A stretch of 64,000 bases of DNA from Spirosoma pollinicola (GCF_002831565.1 NZ_CP025096.1:4936608-5000607); one strand, 5' to 3'. Counted from the stretch's first letter, positions 43,697-53,722 are shown. A program made the numbers and translations. Notes: generated by a model from the sequence alone, not told the origin.

Positions 43697-45469
43697 CTAA
43701 TGGGGCTTACGGAAACTTAGTCCGGCAAATTCCAGGGTTTGATACAAGGGGGCCTCCCGGAAGATAACGTTAACACCGCCAAAACCTGAATTTACCCCAC
43801 TGCTCAGGGCGTAGTTCGCATCAATCGCATCCAGGGGCATTTCAGAGGAACTACCCATGGTGCTGAGCCTAAGCATCAGCACGCTGTCGGCTGACATGTA
43901 CAACTCAGCACGCTTGAACTTACTGTCCCCAATCATCAGCTGATACCCGTAATGCTCGTAGATGCCCATCCGGTTCGACCATATGTGTGGATCAATTGGC
44001 CGAAGCCAATACCCCAGATTGTAATCCCGGGTGTTGACGCGTCGAAAAAGAAACGTTTTACCCTTGAGCTTTCTAAAGATCAACCGTTGCTCAACCCGTG
44101 GAATCGTATCCGCACCTTTAACGTCGTAGGGAAGGAATTCGGTTTCACTGACTGGTTTCAGGACGAGCTTTTGCCCACCGTTTACCAGGATAAGTTGGTG
44201 GTTCGTCAGTTTCACCACGTTGTAGGAGTTGGATTCAGCATAGATGCCGACGTAGCTCGTTAATGTGCTGTCAGCAAGAGTAACCAAGTCTTGCGGCTTG
44301 CCCACCAAATGGGTGGTAGGGGTTGGAAACAGATCTGGAATACGCAAGCCAAACCGGGGTAGCTCATTAAAGCAGAACGTTTCAGCGGCCTGTCCGCCTT
44401 CAGCCGTGTTGGTTAGTACGAGTAAGGCGGCATTCCGGTCAGGAATCAACAAGAGTTTGGCATGGGTAAAACCAGCACTACCAGCATGGTACATCGCAAA
44501 CGTGGAATCGTTTCGGAACATGAACCAGCCCAGCCCTTTCTTGTTGGTCTCCAGGGGCACTTGGGCATTTTGCTGAGTAAACATTTTTTGGGCAGTCGCT
44601 TGCTTAAGCAACGCCGTAGACTCACCCCGGTAGGCCTGTAACATGCCGAGGGCATAGGTGGTGAAGTCATTCATATCGGTGTAAATACCCCCTGAGGCAA
44701 TGTCCCGTAATTCGTACTCGTTAGCCTGCTGGCCATAGGCATAAATCTTGGTGCGATTCGTAAGCCCATCCATGGCAAAGCCTGAATGGGTCATCCCCAA
44801 GACAGTAAAGATATGTTTATGGACATACTGGACATAATCGGTCTGGGTAACGTCTCGGATCAGGTGTCCCAGAATGTTGTAGCCCGCATTTGAATAAAGT
44901 CCGGCCAAGCCAGCCGGATAAACCAGGTGGGTTTGATTGATAAAACCTAGGACGTCGGTATAGTGCCCTGAGCCTAGATCGGAATTCTTCCAGACGTCAG
45001 ACTGGATGCCGGAGGTGTGGGTAATCAGGGTTTTGACGGTGACTGAGTCCAGTGGTATTCCCGGTCGAGTTAGGGGATGAAAGGTGGGCAAATAGGTTGT
45101 CAGCGGTTTCTGAATATCGAGCAAACCGCGTTCCTCCAACTGCATGACACTGAGAGCCGTAAACGTTTTGGTTACTGAACCAATGTTTACGACCGTATTG
45201 ACCGTCATAGGGGTCTTAGTTTGTTGGTCAGCATAGCCAAATCCCTTTTTCCAAATCACTTTACCATCCATTATGATGGCTGCGCTGAGTCCGACAATTT
45301 TATCGGTCTTGAGTTTATCTTCGAAGTACGTCTCCGATTCAGCGATCAACCCCGCGTAGGTATCCGGTTGGGCATACCGGCTTTGTCCAAACCCAGGCAG
45401 CGCTATGAAGACGACTAGGGTTAACAAGCCCCCTGTAAAGAGAGATAGTGCGGGTCTGCTGTCTTTCAT
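43697..45469 (-). CDS. serine hydrolase, class C beta-lactamase fold
   Basis: 590 residues from ATG 45469. The frame is open to 45556, but the signal peptide begins at 45469 (MKDSRPALSLFTGGLLTLVV). Motifs: S98-V-T-K101 (NIGSVTKTFTALSVMQ), Y-S-N (GLYSNAGYNILGHL) and H-A-G (MYHAGSAGFTHAK). A long C-terminal part (DSTLTSYVGIYAESNSYNVV onward) forms an extra beta-domain. This is exported and likely a peptidase or esterase; beta-lactamase activity is not implied. It is a paralogue type of the gene at 4803 but not closely similar. Confidence 0.88.
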   Translation of the reverse strand: MKDSRPALSLFTGGLLTLVVFIALPGFGQSRYAQPDTYAGLIAESETYFEDKLKTDKIVGLSAAIIMDGKVIWKKGFGYADQQTKTPMTVNTVVNIGSVTKTFTALSVMQLEERGLLDIQKPLTTYLPTFHPLTRPGIPLDSVTVKTLITHTSGIQSDVWKNSDLGSGHYTDVLGFINQTHLVYPAGLAGLYSNAGYNILGHLIRDVTQTDYVQYVHKHIFTVLGMTHSGFAMDGLTNRTKIYAYGQQANEYELRDIASGGIYTDMNDFTTYALGMLQAYRGESTALLKQATAQKMFTQQNAQVPLETNKKGLGWFMFRNDSTFAMYHAGSAGFTHAKLLLIPDRNAALLVLTNTAEGGQAAETFCFNELPRFGLRIPDLFPTPTTHLVGKPQDLVTLADSTLTSYVGIYAESNSYNVVKLTNHQLILVNGGQKLVLKPVSETEFLPYDVKGADTIPRVEQRLIFRKLKGKTFLFRRVNTRDYNLGYWLRPIDPHIWSNRMGIYEHYGYQLMIGDSKFKRAELYMSADSVLMLRLSTMGSSSEMPLDAIDANYALSSGVNSGFGGVNVIFREAPLYQTLEFAGLSFRKPH

Positions 45470-45596
45470 GGCGGTTAGATTTTGCGGATAGCCTCGAATC
45501 GGGTGGTTTATCCGTGAATGTATCAGTTCTTGATTATCAACGCCGACCCGTTGCATTTCATATTGGAACGAGTTGTGGGCGGGTTTATATCACCGT

Positions 45597-45662
45597 CTCA
45601 CGAAATCCTCTAAACTGAGACGTACTGGGATTTTATGTCATTAGATAGGGTGTTTTTTGTGG
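45597..45662 (+). repeat. 72-bp intergenic repeat, diverged copy
   Basis: Reads TCTCACGAAATCCTC, AACTGAGACGTA and TAGATAGGGTGTTTTTTG in family order. It lies between the serine hydrolase and the esterase genes. Confidence 0.55.
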
Positions 45663-45715
45663 GGTTTGTCGAACTGCCAGATTTTGGGATTGACCAGTGT
45701 CAGCCCCTAACAAGC

Positions 45716-46408
45716 TTACTGGTGATGTTTCAACAGCCATCGATAGATCTTCTTTTGCTGATAAAGGTATTGAATCTCATGCCCCTCATTGATTAACCGG
45801 GTAAAGCGGACTTGATCCTTGCCCGAGCAACCACGTAAGCGTTTGACTAATCGGTCCGTCAGACCAAAGGCAACTTTGTCGTCCGCTGTACCATGAAACG
45901 TCCAGACTGGCAGGTGCTTAAGGCGGCAAATCTGGGTGGAGTCGTCGCACCCCCCACACAGCGGCAAAATGGCGGCAAACCTGTCAGGATAGGCTATTGC
46001 GGTCTGCCAGGTGCCATAACCGCCCATGCTAATCCCCGTTAGATAGACTCGTTTGGGATCAATTCGATAGGTCGTTATCAGGTCGGAATAGAGCGGATCG
46101 AGCCAGTTATCGGTGGACCAATATTTACCGTCCGGGCATTGGGGCGAAGCGATAATGAAGGGAAACTCTTTTCCCTGGCTGACGAGCTGGGGCGGCCCAT
46201 ACTCGGTCAGCTTCGTCAGGTCGCTGCCTCGCTGCGAACCACCGTGCAGGTAGATGACCAGTGGGTAACTGCGCTTAGTAGCTGGATAATCTTTGGGCAG
46301 ATAAAGTGAGTAGGGGTAGTTTACTTTTGTTTTGTCCTCCGGGTTGGTTTGGGCACCAGCTAGTCCGTACGAGATGACGAACAACAAACTGAGAAAAAAG
46401 CGATTCAT
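45716..46408 (-). CDS. exported alpha/beta-hydrolase (carboxylesterase/peptidase-like)
   Basis: 230 residues from ATG 46408, where a signal peptide begins (MNRFFLSLLFVISYGLAGAQ). The frame is open to 46456. The oxyanion region is LVIYLHGGSQRGSD, the nucleophile elbow is TGISMGGYGTWQTA, the acid lies in FHGTADDKVAF and the catalytic His in INEGHEIQYLY. This is the pattern of prolyl-oligopeptidase-like/phospholipase-type esterases found in polysaccharide-degrading bacteria. The substrate is unknown; acyl groups on glycans are plausible. Confidence 0.85.
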   Translation of the reverse strand: MNRFFLSLLFVISYGLAGAQTNPEDKTKVNYPYSLYLPKDYPATKRSYPLVIYLHGGSQRGSDLTKLTEYGPPQLVSQGKEFPFIIASPQCPDGKYWSTDNWLDPLYSDLITTYRIDPKRVYLTGISMGGYGTWQTAIAYPDRFAAILPLCGGCDDSTQICRLKHLPVWTFHGTADDKVAFGLTDRLVKRLRGCSGKDQVRFTRLINEGHEIQYLYQQKKIYRWLLKHHQ

Positions 46409-46631
46409 GAAAGGCGTATCAGCTAACAACCAGACCACAAAGCTAGCAGGAGCCACCGTTCAGAAATTGTAAAAATGCGAACAGTTTAGTAACCTGGGCT
46501 GCTAAGCGGCAACAAATAGTGGATAGGATCAAATTTACCCGGTGCGTGGTGAATCAATTCCTTCAAGGTATGACCCGTCCTAAAAAGTGTTGACCGTTTT
46601 TTGGTAATCCGTTTTTTTATTGACCAGTAAA

Positions 46632-47555
46632 TTAAGCTCTATTTTCATTTTTCACAACAGTAGCCGGTTGCTTTTGAGGATAGTAGTTCTTCCACCTTCG
46701 CTTTAGTTTTCCCTCCCCTTTGTGAGCCTGTTCTGGCACCAGCATGTCACAACTTAGGTGAGGGCGCTTGTAATTGTAGAGGAAAATAGCCTGATCAAGA
46801 ACTAACTCGGCTTGGGCTAACGAGTGTACCGCCCGATGAGCCAGATACTCTTCCTTTAGTATACCATTCACTCGTTCCGCCACGGGGTTATCCAGCGGAT
46901 CGCCCGTTTGGGTCATACTGATCTGTACAGCATAAGCGTCCAGCAATGCAATATAACTTTTGCTGCAATACTGGATGCCTCGATCTGAATGATGAATTAA
47001 CGACTTGGCATCCCGCTTTTTGACTTTGTTAAGCGCCATCTGTAGCGCTGTTTTACAATGAACGGTGTCCAGGCTTGGGGCGACACAATGCCCCATAATC
47101 CGTTTAGAGTAATCATCCGTTACTAGTGAAATATAGAGACAGCCAAACTGAGTAAACCAGTACGTAATGTCGGCGACCCACAATTGGTTAGGGCGCTCGA
47201 CAACCAACTCTTTGATCAGGTTGGGGTATTTACGAAACCCATGAGCCGAAAAAGTAGTTCTCACCCTGCGTCTTCGTCTTCTGATTAACAGCTTATTAGT
47301 GCCCAAAAGCTCAAAAAGACTATCCCGGCCCATCGTTATTCCCCTTTCCAAGAAGGCATCCTTTAGCAGCCAATAAAGCTTTCGTCCTCCAATGCGCGGA
47401 TGATCCTGACGGACCTTCTTGACCAGTTGCAGAATGTCGACGTCATGGTTCATCTGGTCCGCTTGCCGTTGCCAGTATTGATAGTAGCCCTGTCGACTAA
47501 AACCAAGCACACCCTCTAACTGCCGAATCGAAATGTTTGGGTGATTCGTCAGCAT
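46632..47555 (-). CDS. IS3-family transposase orfB (DDE integrase core)
   Basis: 307 residues as an open frame from ATG 47555. Made as part of a fused OrfAB by -1 frameshifting. The catalytic residues are Asp in NQLWVADITYWFTQF, Asp in SLIHHSDRGIQYCS and Glu in NPVAERVNGILKEEYL, with the HTH_21 region at the start (ISIRQLEGVLGFSRQGYYQY). The frame is intact, so the element may be active. Confidence 0.93.
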   Translation of the reverse strand: MLTNHPNISIRQLEGVLGFSRQGYYQYWQRQADQMNHDVDILQLVKKVRQDHPRIGGRKLYWLLKDAFLERGITMGRDSLFELLGTNKLLIRRRRRRVRTTFSAHGFRKYPNLIKELVVERPNQLWVADITYWFTQFGCLYISLVTDDYSKRIMGHCVAPSLDTVHCKTALQMALNKVKKRDAKSLIHHSDRGIQYCSKSYIALLDAYAVQISMTQTGDPLDNPVAERVNGILKEEYLAHRAVHSLAQAELVLDQAIFLYNYKRPHLSCDMLVPEQAHKGEGKLKRRWKNYYPQKQPATVVKNENRA

Positions 47556-47986
47556 AAACCGGATGGCTTGGTAACGGACTTTTTTTCGACATCGACCCCC
47601 AGCTCGTGTTTAGCCACCCGTACCAGGGTCGAATAGTAAAGGGCTTTGAAGTTGGCCGTCTCTAGCTCTTTTTCCATCGACTGCAGCTTAGTCCGCAGTT
47701 GTTTAACTTCCTCCTCCGGGGTAGAGCGCCGAGTTGATTTTGGGGACGGCAGGGAGGGTTGATCAGAGGTAATCGAGGTGGATTGTTTACTGGCCTTGGC
47801 TTCCTCTTCGACTTTCCTGATCCATCGAAGTACCGTTAAGCGATTGACCTTATAGCGCTCAGCGGCTTGGTCAATGTTGAGTTGATCGAGGAGCACGGCG
47901 GCCACCATTTCGCGCATGATTCGTTTAGGCTGCTTCATGCGGAGTTTAACAAGTCTGTCCATAAATTGACTATTTATGGTCAACAT
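47549..47986 (-). CDS. IS3-family transposase orfA
   Basis: Up to 145 residues. The start at 47986 lies inside the terminal inverted repeat; ATG 47962 (MDRLVKLRMKQPKR) is also possible. A helix-turn-helix (LDQLNIDQAAERYKVNRLTV, LRWIRKVEEE) is followed by a leucine-zipper-like coil (EEEVKQLRTKLQSMEKELET). Near the 3' end the heptamer A AAA AAG at 47579-47585 is in the right phase for -1 slippage. The shifted frame reads VRYQAIRFMLTNHPNIS and enters orfB. Confidence 0.92.
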   Translation of the reverse strand: MLTINSQFMDRLVKLRMKQPKRIMREMVAAVLLDQLNIDQAAERYKVNRLTVLRWIRKVEEEAKASKQSTSITSDQPSLPSPKSTRRSTPEEEVKQLRTKLQSMEKELETANFKALYYSTLVRVAKHELGVDVEKKSVTKPSGLC

Positions 47987-48961
47987 TTAGCCGGACAAGT
48001 CAGTATGACTAAAATGGGCCTCATCATAAAAGCCGTGATCAGCAGCGACTTGAGCCAATGGCTGATGGGCTGGTTTGCTTCGGATGGCATCCACGACCGC
48101 TCGTACCCGGAGAATCGTTGAAAAGCGTTTGGGCGAGAGGCCGAGGTAGTGCTTAAAGAGTTTTTCCAACAAGCGCGTTGAGCAGTTGATGAGCTGTGCC
48201 AGTTCTTGAACGCTGCCCCCGCCTTTGCGTTGCATGAGGTATTGACAAGCCTGCTGAAGCCTAGGATGAGGAGCGGTGCCCAACCAGGAGGGCCAGCCCG
48301 ATTCAACCACCGACATAACGGCCTTAGGCCAGTGATTGCCTGGCGCCTTTTGGGCCTGATGCTTATTCAATAAAGAGGCTAGTTGAGGGAGTATGGTGCT
48401 GAGGGGCATTACGGTGTCCGTGGTGTCCGTTAGGGGCTGATTGGTAAAAGCGGAAAAGGACCAGGGGTAGAGCTGAATCATGAGGACTTGAGTAAACGGT
48501 CGAATCAGCACATCGACGCTTTGCGTAGCTTGTCCACAGAAATAATACTCGGCGGGCATAGGCATCTCTCCCATTCGGGTTCTGATCAAGGCCCCCTGGC
48601 CTTTGACACAGGCTATATTAAAGCAGCCGTTGGGCAGGACATGTTGATTAAGAACGGGTTGGGAATTAGCCCCGTTATCCAGCAGCCAAAACTTGCGGAT
48701 CGTTTGGTCGAGTGGCGGGGTGGTGAAAAAATCGTGGTACTCAAACGGGGGGTTCATCAACTTACAATCGGATCAAAGCTCAACGTAACCGTTGTCTAGC
48801 ACTCCCACAAATGTACGGACGGCGCGTAGTATTAAAGGCCCGATGACATGCCATTATCTTTCTTCAAACAAAGGGCAATAAGAAGCTGATCTCGGAACGG
48901 TATTCGTAACAAAACAACCTCACTTCAACTAGGAAGTCCCAGTCGAGGCATTAAATTACCC

Positions 48962-49035
48962 CATCTCACATAAGGCTCCCAACTGAGACGATAGAATCAT
49001 CATGTATCTGCTCCGAGAAGTGGGCTTTTTGGGAT
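48962..49035 (+). repeat. 72-bp intergenic repeat
   Basis: Well conserved: TCTCACATAAGGCTCCC, AACTGAGACGATAGAATC, CATGTATCTGCTCCG, GTGGGCTTTTTGGG. It lies in the 500-bp gap between the AraC gene start and the permease gene, upstream of both. I see no gene in that gap. Confidence 0.8.
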
Positions 49036-49260
49036 ACACTTGGATACAGGCTATTATGTGCAGGTGGGACCAACAATTGAGACTACTAGATATAGACTCT
49101 CTAAAAGAAATTATTCAACGAGCCAACATCGGACAGGGATGTCCGAAATCGTACAGCTACGTTCCGTGACAAAGTGATTAAAGCGTGCTAGACCGGATTT
49201 GACACAATGGTACGATAATTGGACGACACAAATTAACTTGATTGGTTAAGCCGTGTCCCT

Positions 49261-51633
49261 ATGCTACGAAACTACCTTACGATTGCTTGGCGGAACCTGG
49301 TTCGCAACAAAACATTTTCGGTTATCAATTTATTGGGGCTGGCACTGGGCATGGCTAGTAGTCTGCTGATTGGGCTGTGGGTACAGGATGAGCTCAGCAT
49401 TGGAACCCACTATCCCAAGGCGGCTCAGCTCTACCGCGTGATGGAACACGAAATGGCCGACGGGCACATTGTGACCGATGAAGACACGCCGGGCATTCTA
49501 GCCGATGAACTCAAAAAACAATTTCCCGAAGTCATTTACGCAGCCGCGTCGTCGGGCTGGGAAGAGCACGTGCTGACCGTAAAAGACAAAGTAGAACGGC
49601 AAACCGGCCGTACCGTAGGAGCCGACTGGTTACGCATGTACGGCATTCCGCTGGTGGTTGGCCCACCGGCGACCGCCCTCACTGCGCCCAATGGCATAGC
49701 TATCTCTCGTAAATTGGCCCACGTTTATTTCGGCACACCTCAGCAGGCCATCGGCAAATCAATTCGGTTGGACAACCACACCGACTATCAAGTGACGGCC
49801 GTCTTCGAGAACCTGCCGTCGAACGCACCTGAGCAGTACGATTTCCTACTCAACTGGAGCGCATATCTTAAACACGAACCCTGGCTCAACGACTGGAGCA
49901 ACGCCGGGCCGGGAACCCGGTTGCAACTCCGACCCGATGCGGACCCAGATAAGGTGAGTGCAAAACTGAAAACATTTCTCAAAGGCCGCAACAAAGACAT
50001 TGGCCCTAGCTTCAACATCGAGTTATTTCTGCAACCCGAAACCGAAGCCTATCTCTATTCCAACTTTAAAGACGGCCAACGTGACGGCGGGCGCATCGAC
50101 TACGTGCGGCTGTTTATTATTGTTGCCAGCTTTCTGCTGCTGATTGCCAGCATCAATTTTATGAATTTAGCCACCGCCCGCTCCATCAAACGGGCACGCG
50201 AGGTAGGCGTACGGAAAGTGGTCGGGGCCGAACGATCAGCTCTGATTGGGCAGTTCATGGGCGAGGCTCTGCTGCTGACCGCCCTTGCGCTGGTGCTGGC
50301 TGTGGCCCTAGTTACGGTAGTGCTGCCCACGTTTAATCAACTCACCGGCAAGCAACTGAATCTACCCTTGGCCCAACCTTCGTTCTGGGCAGTGCTATTG
50401 GTCCTACTGCTGATCATGGGCAGTTTGGCGGGCAGTTATCCGGCCTTTTTTCTGTCGTCGCTCAATCCAGTGCGGGTGCTAAAAGGAGGCTTGCGGTTTG
50501 GGGCGGGAGCGCAGTTGTTTCGACGGGGATTGGTGGTCTTTCAGTTTGGGCTGTCAATGCTGATGATTATTGGGACGCTGGTTATCTACCGTCAACTTCA
50601 GTACATCCAGACCAAAAATTTGGGCTACGACCGCCAAAATCTGATTCAACTCTCCAGCAACAACAGCGCGTTGGGCGCAAAATACGGAACCTTAAAAGAG
50701 CGGTTGCTTAAGATGCCGGGTATTAAAAGCGTTACGTTTTCGCAAACTAGTCCCTTAGGCAACGGCAATACAACGGAGGGCGTGAGTTGGATCGGCAAAG
50801 ACCCCACCCATACGATCTCGTTTCATAATTCGGCCATCGGCTACGACTTCGTTGAAACGATGGGTCTCAGCCTTCGGGGTGGTCGCGATTTCTCCCCAGC
50901 GTTTGGCAGTGATTCAACCAACTACCTCATCAACGAAGCAGCCGCCAAACGAATCGGCTATAAAGACCCTATTGGCAAACCCCTCACCTTCTGGAACAAG
51001 CCCGGAACGATTGTCGGGGTATTGAAAGATTATCACTTCAACTCCCTGCACGTAGCCATCCGACCGATGGTTCTGCGGCTACAAAAAACGAATCACTACG
51101 GCCAGATTCTGGTCCGCACCCAACCGGGTCAAACCAAACAAGCGTTGGCCAGTCTGGAACAATTAAGTCGGCAACTGGACCCGAACACACCGTTTACATA
51201 CCTATTCGTGGATGCCGCCTACCAACAAGTATATAAAAGCGAAACCATCGTTGAGACACTGGCTAGCGTCTTTGCGGGTCTGGCCATCTTCATTGCCTGC
51301 TTAGGTCTGTTTGGCCTGGCCACGTTCACCGCCGAGCAACGCACCAAAGAAATTGGGGTTCGCAAAGTGCTGGGCGCCAGCGTGCAGAGCATCATTGGTC
51401 TGCTCAGTACAGATTTTCTCAGATTGGTGTTTATCGCCATCGTGATTAGTTCACCGCTGGGGTGGTACACCATGCATCGCTGGTTAGAGAACTTCGCTTA
51501 TAAGGTGAGCATTGAGTGGTGGGTGTTCGTCGTAGCGGGTCTGCTAGCGGTTGTGATTGCTCTGTTGACGATCAGTTTCCAGAGCATCAAAGCCGCTCTG
51601 ATGAATCCAGTGAAGTCTTTACGAAGTGAATAG
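49261..51633 (+). CDS. ABC transporter permease, MacB/FtsX type
   Basis: 790 residues. The start MLRNYLTIAWRNLVRNKTFS and first helix (VINLLGLALGMASSLLIGLW) are typical of Bacteroidota FtsX-like permeases. A periplasmic MacB core follows (HYPKAAQLYRVMEHEMADGH). Two FtsX blocks are present: one with RAREVGVRKVVGAERSALIG and one with RTKEIGVRKVLGASVQSIIG. There is no ATPase gene beside it; such permeases often share an ATPase encoded elsewhere. Likely roles are export of a small molecule or lipoprotein handling, or mechanotransmission. It appears monocistronic. Confidence 0.92.
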   Translation: MLRNYLTIAWRNLVRNKTFSVINLLGLALGMASSLLIGLWVQDELSIGTHYPKAAQLYRVMEHEMADGHIVTDEDTPGILADELKKQFPEVIYAAASSGWEEHVLTVKDKVERQTGRTVGADWLRMYGIPLVVGPPATALTAPNGIAISRKLAHVYFGTPQQAIGKSIRLDNHTDYQVTAVFENLPSNAPEQYDFLLNWSAYLKHEPWLNDWSNAGPGTRLQLRPDADPDKVSAKLKTFLKGRNKDIGPSFNIELFLQPETEAYLYSNFKDGQRDGGRIDYVRLFIIVASFLLLIASINFMNLATARSIKRAREVGVRKVVGAERSALIGQFMGEALLLTALALVLAVALVTVVLPTFNQLTGKQLNLPLAQPSFWAVLLVLLLIMGSLAGSYPAFFLSSLNPVRVLKGGLRFGAGAQLFRRGLVVFQFGLSMLMIIGTLVIYRQLQYIQTKNLGYDRQNLIQLSSNNSALGAKYGTLKERLLKMPGIKSVTFSQTSPLGNGNTTEGVSWIGKDPTHTISFHNSAIGYDFVETMGLSLRGGRDFSPAFGSDSTNYLINEAAAKRIGYKDPIGKPLTFWNKPGTIVGVLKDYHFNSLHVAIRPMVLRLQKTNHYGQILVRTQPGQTKQALASLEQLSRQLDPNTPFTYLFVDAAYQQVYKSETIVETLASVFAGLAIFIACLGLFGLATFTAEQRTKEIGVRKVLGASVQSIIGLLSTDFLRLVFIAIVISSPLGWYTMHRWLENFAYKVSIEWWVFVVAGLLAVVIALLTISFQSIKAALMNPVKSLRSE

Positions 51634-51650
51634 CATCACGAACCAGCTGT

Positions 51651-51720
51651 TCTCACGAAAACGCTCCTTAGGTCAGTCATTTAAAGAGTAACAAAAGCGC
51701 TCATTTTCCTTACGTCAGAG
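51651..51720 (+). repeat. 72-bp intergenic repeat, left half only
   Basis: TCTCACGAAAACGCTCCTTAGG matches the left arm (first 12 bases CTCACGAAAACG and CGCTCC). The TGAGAC block is decayed to GGTCAGTC and the right half is lost or scrambled. It starts 17 bp after the permease stop codon. Confidence 0.5.
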
Positions 51721-51753
51721 TGCCGACTATCTTAAACCGTTTTATCAATCATA

Positions 51754-52098
51754 ATGACTGAATATCAGACCCCCAAAGACCGTGCCTATACCAATACGCT
51801 GCTAAATGCCGCACCTAAAGAGGCCGCTGCCTTCATGAATCTGAAGCATACCGCCGAGCGAACCGATGGCGTCATTCCGATCAAGTATCGGGAGCTCATG
51901 TCAGTGGCCGTTGCTCTGACCACTCAATGCGCCTACTGTATTGAATCTCATATTAACAACGCTGTACAGGCGGGCGCTAGCCGCGAGGAAATAGCCGAAA
52001 CGGTCTTTATCGCAGCCGCTTTACGGGCTGGTGGAGCCGTGGGTACGGGTTTAATGGCGATGCGTCTTTTTGAAGAGGCCGGAACAGCCAGCAAATAA
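51754..52098 (+). CDS. AhpD-like carboxymuconolactone decarboxylase-family protein
   Basis: 114 residues. The CMD domain carries the redox CxxC and following His of AhpD-type proteins (TTQCAYCIESHINNAVQAGA), then the helix SREEIAETVFIAAALRAGGA. Members reduce peroxiredoxin partners or scavenge peroxides, or act on lactone substrates; the CxxCxxxH signature favours the redox role. It lies 120 bp after the permease gene, separated by a repeat, so probably its own unit. Confidence 0.88.
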   Translation: MTEYQTPKDRAYTNTLLNAAPKEAAAFMNLKHTAERTDGVIPIKYRELMSVAVALTTQCAYCIESHINNAVQAGASREEIAETVFIAAALRAGGAVGTGLMAMRLFEEAGTASK

Positions 52099-52170
52099 TA
52101 GAGTAAGTGATAACTTTTTCTGACACCTTCTCAGGTTCACTAACAGATTGCACCTCCAGAATTTAAGTTC

Positions 52171-52242
52171 TAAAATACGCTCTTACTTGAGACGATAGAG
52201 TCTTCATGTATCTGCGTCAAAAAATGGGCATTTTTCGGAACA
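52171..52242 (+). repeat. 72-bp intergenic repeat
   Basis: AAAATACGCTC, ACTTGAGACGATAGAG, TTCATGTATCTGCG, AAATGGGCATTTTTCGG. It starts 72 bp after the AhpD-like stop, in a 434-bp gap. Just beyond it, at 52261, is a 24-bp stretch shared with 36355. Confidence 0.8.
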
Positions 52243-52532
52243 CAGCTTTTCTTGATTGCGTAGAAAACGTCAACTTACTAACCTCACCTTCTATCTTGCA
52301 GTTGTATGACAGCGCTTATTCTTGTCCCACATTTTGTATTGCATAAAACATAAAACACGGTACAACTGTTGAAAGCCGGTAGCTGAAGGGTAAAAAGATC
52401 ATTTTTTTGGGCCTGTGGGTCTTTGCCCAGATTTCTTGCGCACCTAAGTGTGATGGATTGAGATACCTCGTCACTAATAAATGGGGGGTACTTATTCTCT
52501 ACTATCTTTAGTTAGTTAAACAAGACGAACCG

Positions 52533-53645
52533 ATGACGACTAAACTGCTTTTCTTTCAGGTTTTGGTAGGTGGCTTATTAATTGCCCCTACCACGTTTAG
52601 TCAAATCCTTACACCTGGCTTTGATAAGCAGGAGTACATCGAAACGTTGAAAATTAATCAGAAGACCCATTTAGCCCTTAATAAATGGGCCGAAAATACA
52701 GTTGTTCCAAATCCCACCCAGTTCAACTTTGCTTACCGTTCACCCGTAGTAGCATTTGATAATCTCTGGGATTTATGGATTCACAAAGAAAAACGTATTG
52801 CGATGATTGCCGTGCAGGGCAGTATTCCAACTCAAGCAAGCTTTTTGGCCAATTTATATGCCGCCATGATCCCGGCAAAAGGTGAATTACAACTGGATAA
52901 AGAGTTTAAGTTCACTTACACCTTAGCGAAAAATCCGACCGCAGCTGTCCATATTGGCTGGTTTGTGGCCATGGCCTATCTCTCCAAAACGATTGAACAT
53001 AAAATAGATTCCTGTTACCAATCCGGCATCAAGGACTTCATTTTAACGGGCCATAGCCAGGGCGGGGGCATTGCGTTTCTACTTACCTCCTACTTGGAAA
53101 ACTTAAAGGCGGAGGGAAAATTGGCCAAAGACATTCGTTTCAAGACCTATTGCAGTGCCGGACCCAAACCGGGTAATTTAGCCTATGCTTATGACTATGA
53201 GATCATGACCCAAGGGGGCTGGGCTTACAATGTCGTCAACTCAGCCGATTGGGTGCCTGATGTTCCCTTCACGGTTCAAACGGTGTCTGATTTTACGTCA
53301 GTCAACCCATTCCATGGGGCAAAGACCTTAATCAAAAAGCAAAAATTTCCTAAGAATCTATTCCTTAAGCATGTATACAATCAATTGAGTAAACCCAGTG
53401 AAAAAGCGAGTAAGAACTACCAACGGTTTTTAGGGAAAATGATTTCGCAAGCCGTAAAGAAGAGCATTCCTGGGTTTATTACTCCGACTTACTACAACAG
53501 TAATTACTACGTTAGAACCGGGAACATTATCGTCTTGAATGCCGATGAAGCCTACTTCAACCTGTTCAGTAATGATCCTAATAACCCTAATATTTGGCAG
53601 CACCACTGGCCTACACCCTATTTGTTTCTGGCGGAGAAACTTTAG
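52533..53645 (+). CDS. exported lipase, class 3 (alpha/beta-hydrolase)
   Basis: 370 residues with a signal peptide (MTTKLLFFQVLVGGLLIAPT, cleavage near TFSQ). Lipase class 3 core: the nucleophile elbow is FILTGHSQGGGIAFLLTSYL, with the preceding strand ending IKDFILTG. An Asp in YNVVNSADWVPDVPF is the likely acid, and a His in LFLKHVYNQ or NPFHGAKT the base. It likely cleaves acylglycerols or other esters in the periplasm or outside. It is convergent with the FAD monooxygenase gene, with a repeat and a hairpin between them. Confidence 0.85.
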   Translation: MTTKLLFFQVLVGGLLIAPTTFSQILTPGFDKQEYIETLKINQKTHLALNKWAENTVVPNPTQFNFAYRSPVVAFDNLWDLWIHKEKRIAMIAVQGSIPTQASFLANLYAAMIPAKGELQLDKEFKFTYTLAKNPTAAVHIGWFVAMAYLSKTIEHKIDSCYQSGIKDFILTGHSQGGGIAFLLTSYLENLKAEGKLAKDIRFKTYCSAGPKPGNLAYAYDYEIMTQGGWAYNVVNSADWVPDVPFTVQTVSDFTSVNPFHGAKTLIKKQKFPKNLFLKHVYNQLSKPSEKASKNYQRFLGKMISQAVKKSIPGFITPTYYNSNYYVRTGNIIVLNADEAYFNLFSNDPNNPNIWQHHWPTPYLFLAEKL

Positions 53646-53722
53646 CCCGTTCACGAGGAATTATACCGGGGTGGCGACGCTTAGCCGATTCGGGCCACTT
53701 AGCAGTTAGGTAAAATAATCAT

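Larger units (their letters stand above)
46571..48002 (-). mobile_element. IS3-family insertion sequence
   Basis: 1432 bp. The 25-bp ends (TGACCCGTCC...TGTTGACC at 46571; inverse at 48002) match at 18 positions. A 3-bp target duplication GTA flanks it (46568-46570 and 48003-48005). It carries orfA and orfB with a canonical frameshift site. Confidence 0.92.
46487..48760 (-). pseudogene. AraC-family regulator split by an IS3 element
   Basis: The 5' part (48003-48760) encodes an N-terminal sensor region (DQTIRKFWLLDNGANSQPVL; FCGQATQSVDVLIRPFTQVL) and the first AraC HTH (VQELAQLINCSTRLLEKLFK), up to DHGFYDEAHFSHT. The IS3 insertion then adds a false LSG end. Removing the IS and one copy of its GTA duplication rejoins the frame with 46487-46567 to give AHFSHTLKELIHHAPGKFDP and IHYLLPLSSPGY, the missing end of the second HTH and the tail. 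The gene was therefore an intact AraC regulator of about 280 residues before insertion. Confidence 0.85.
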
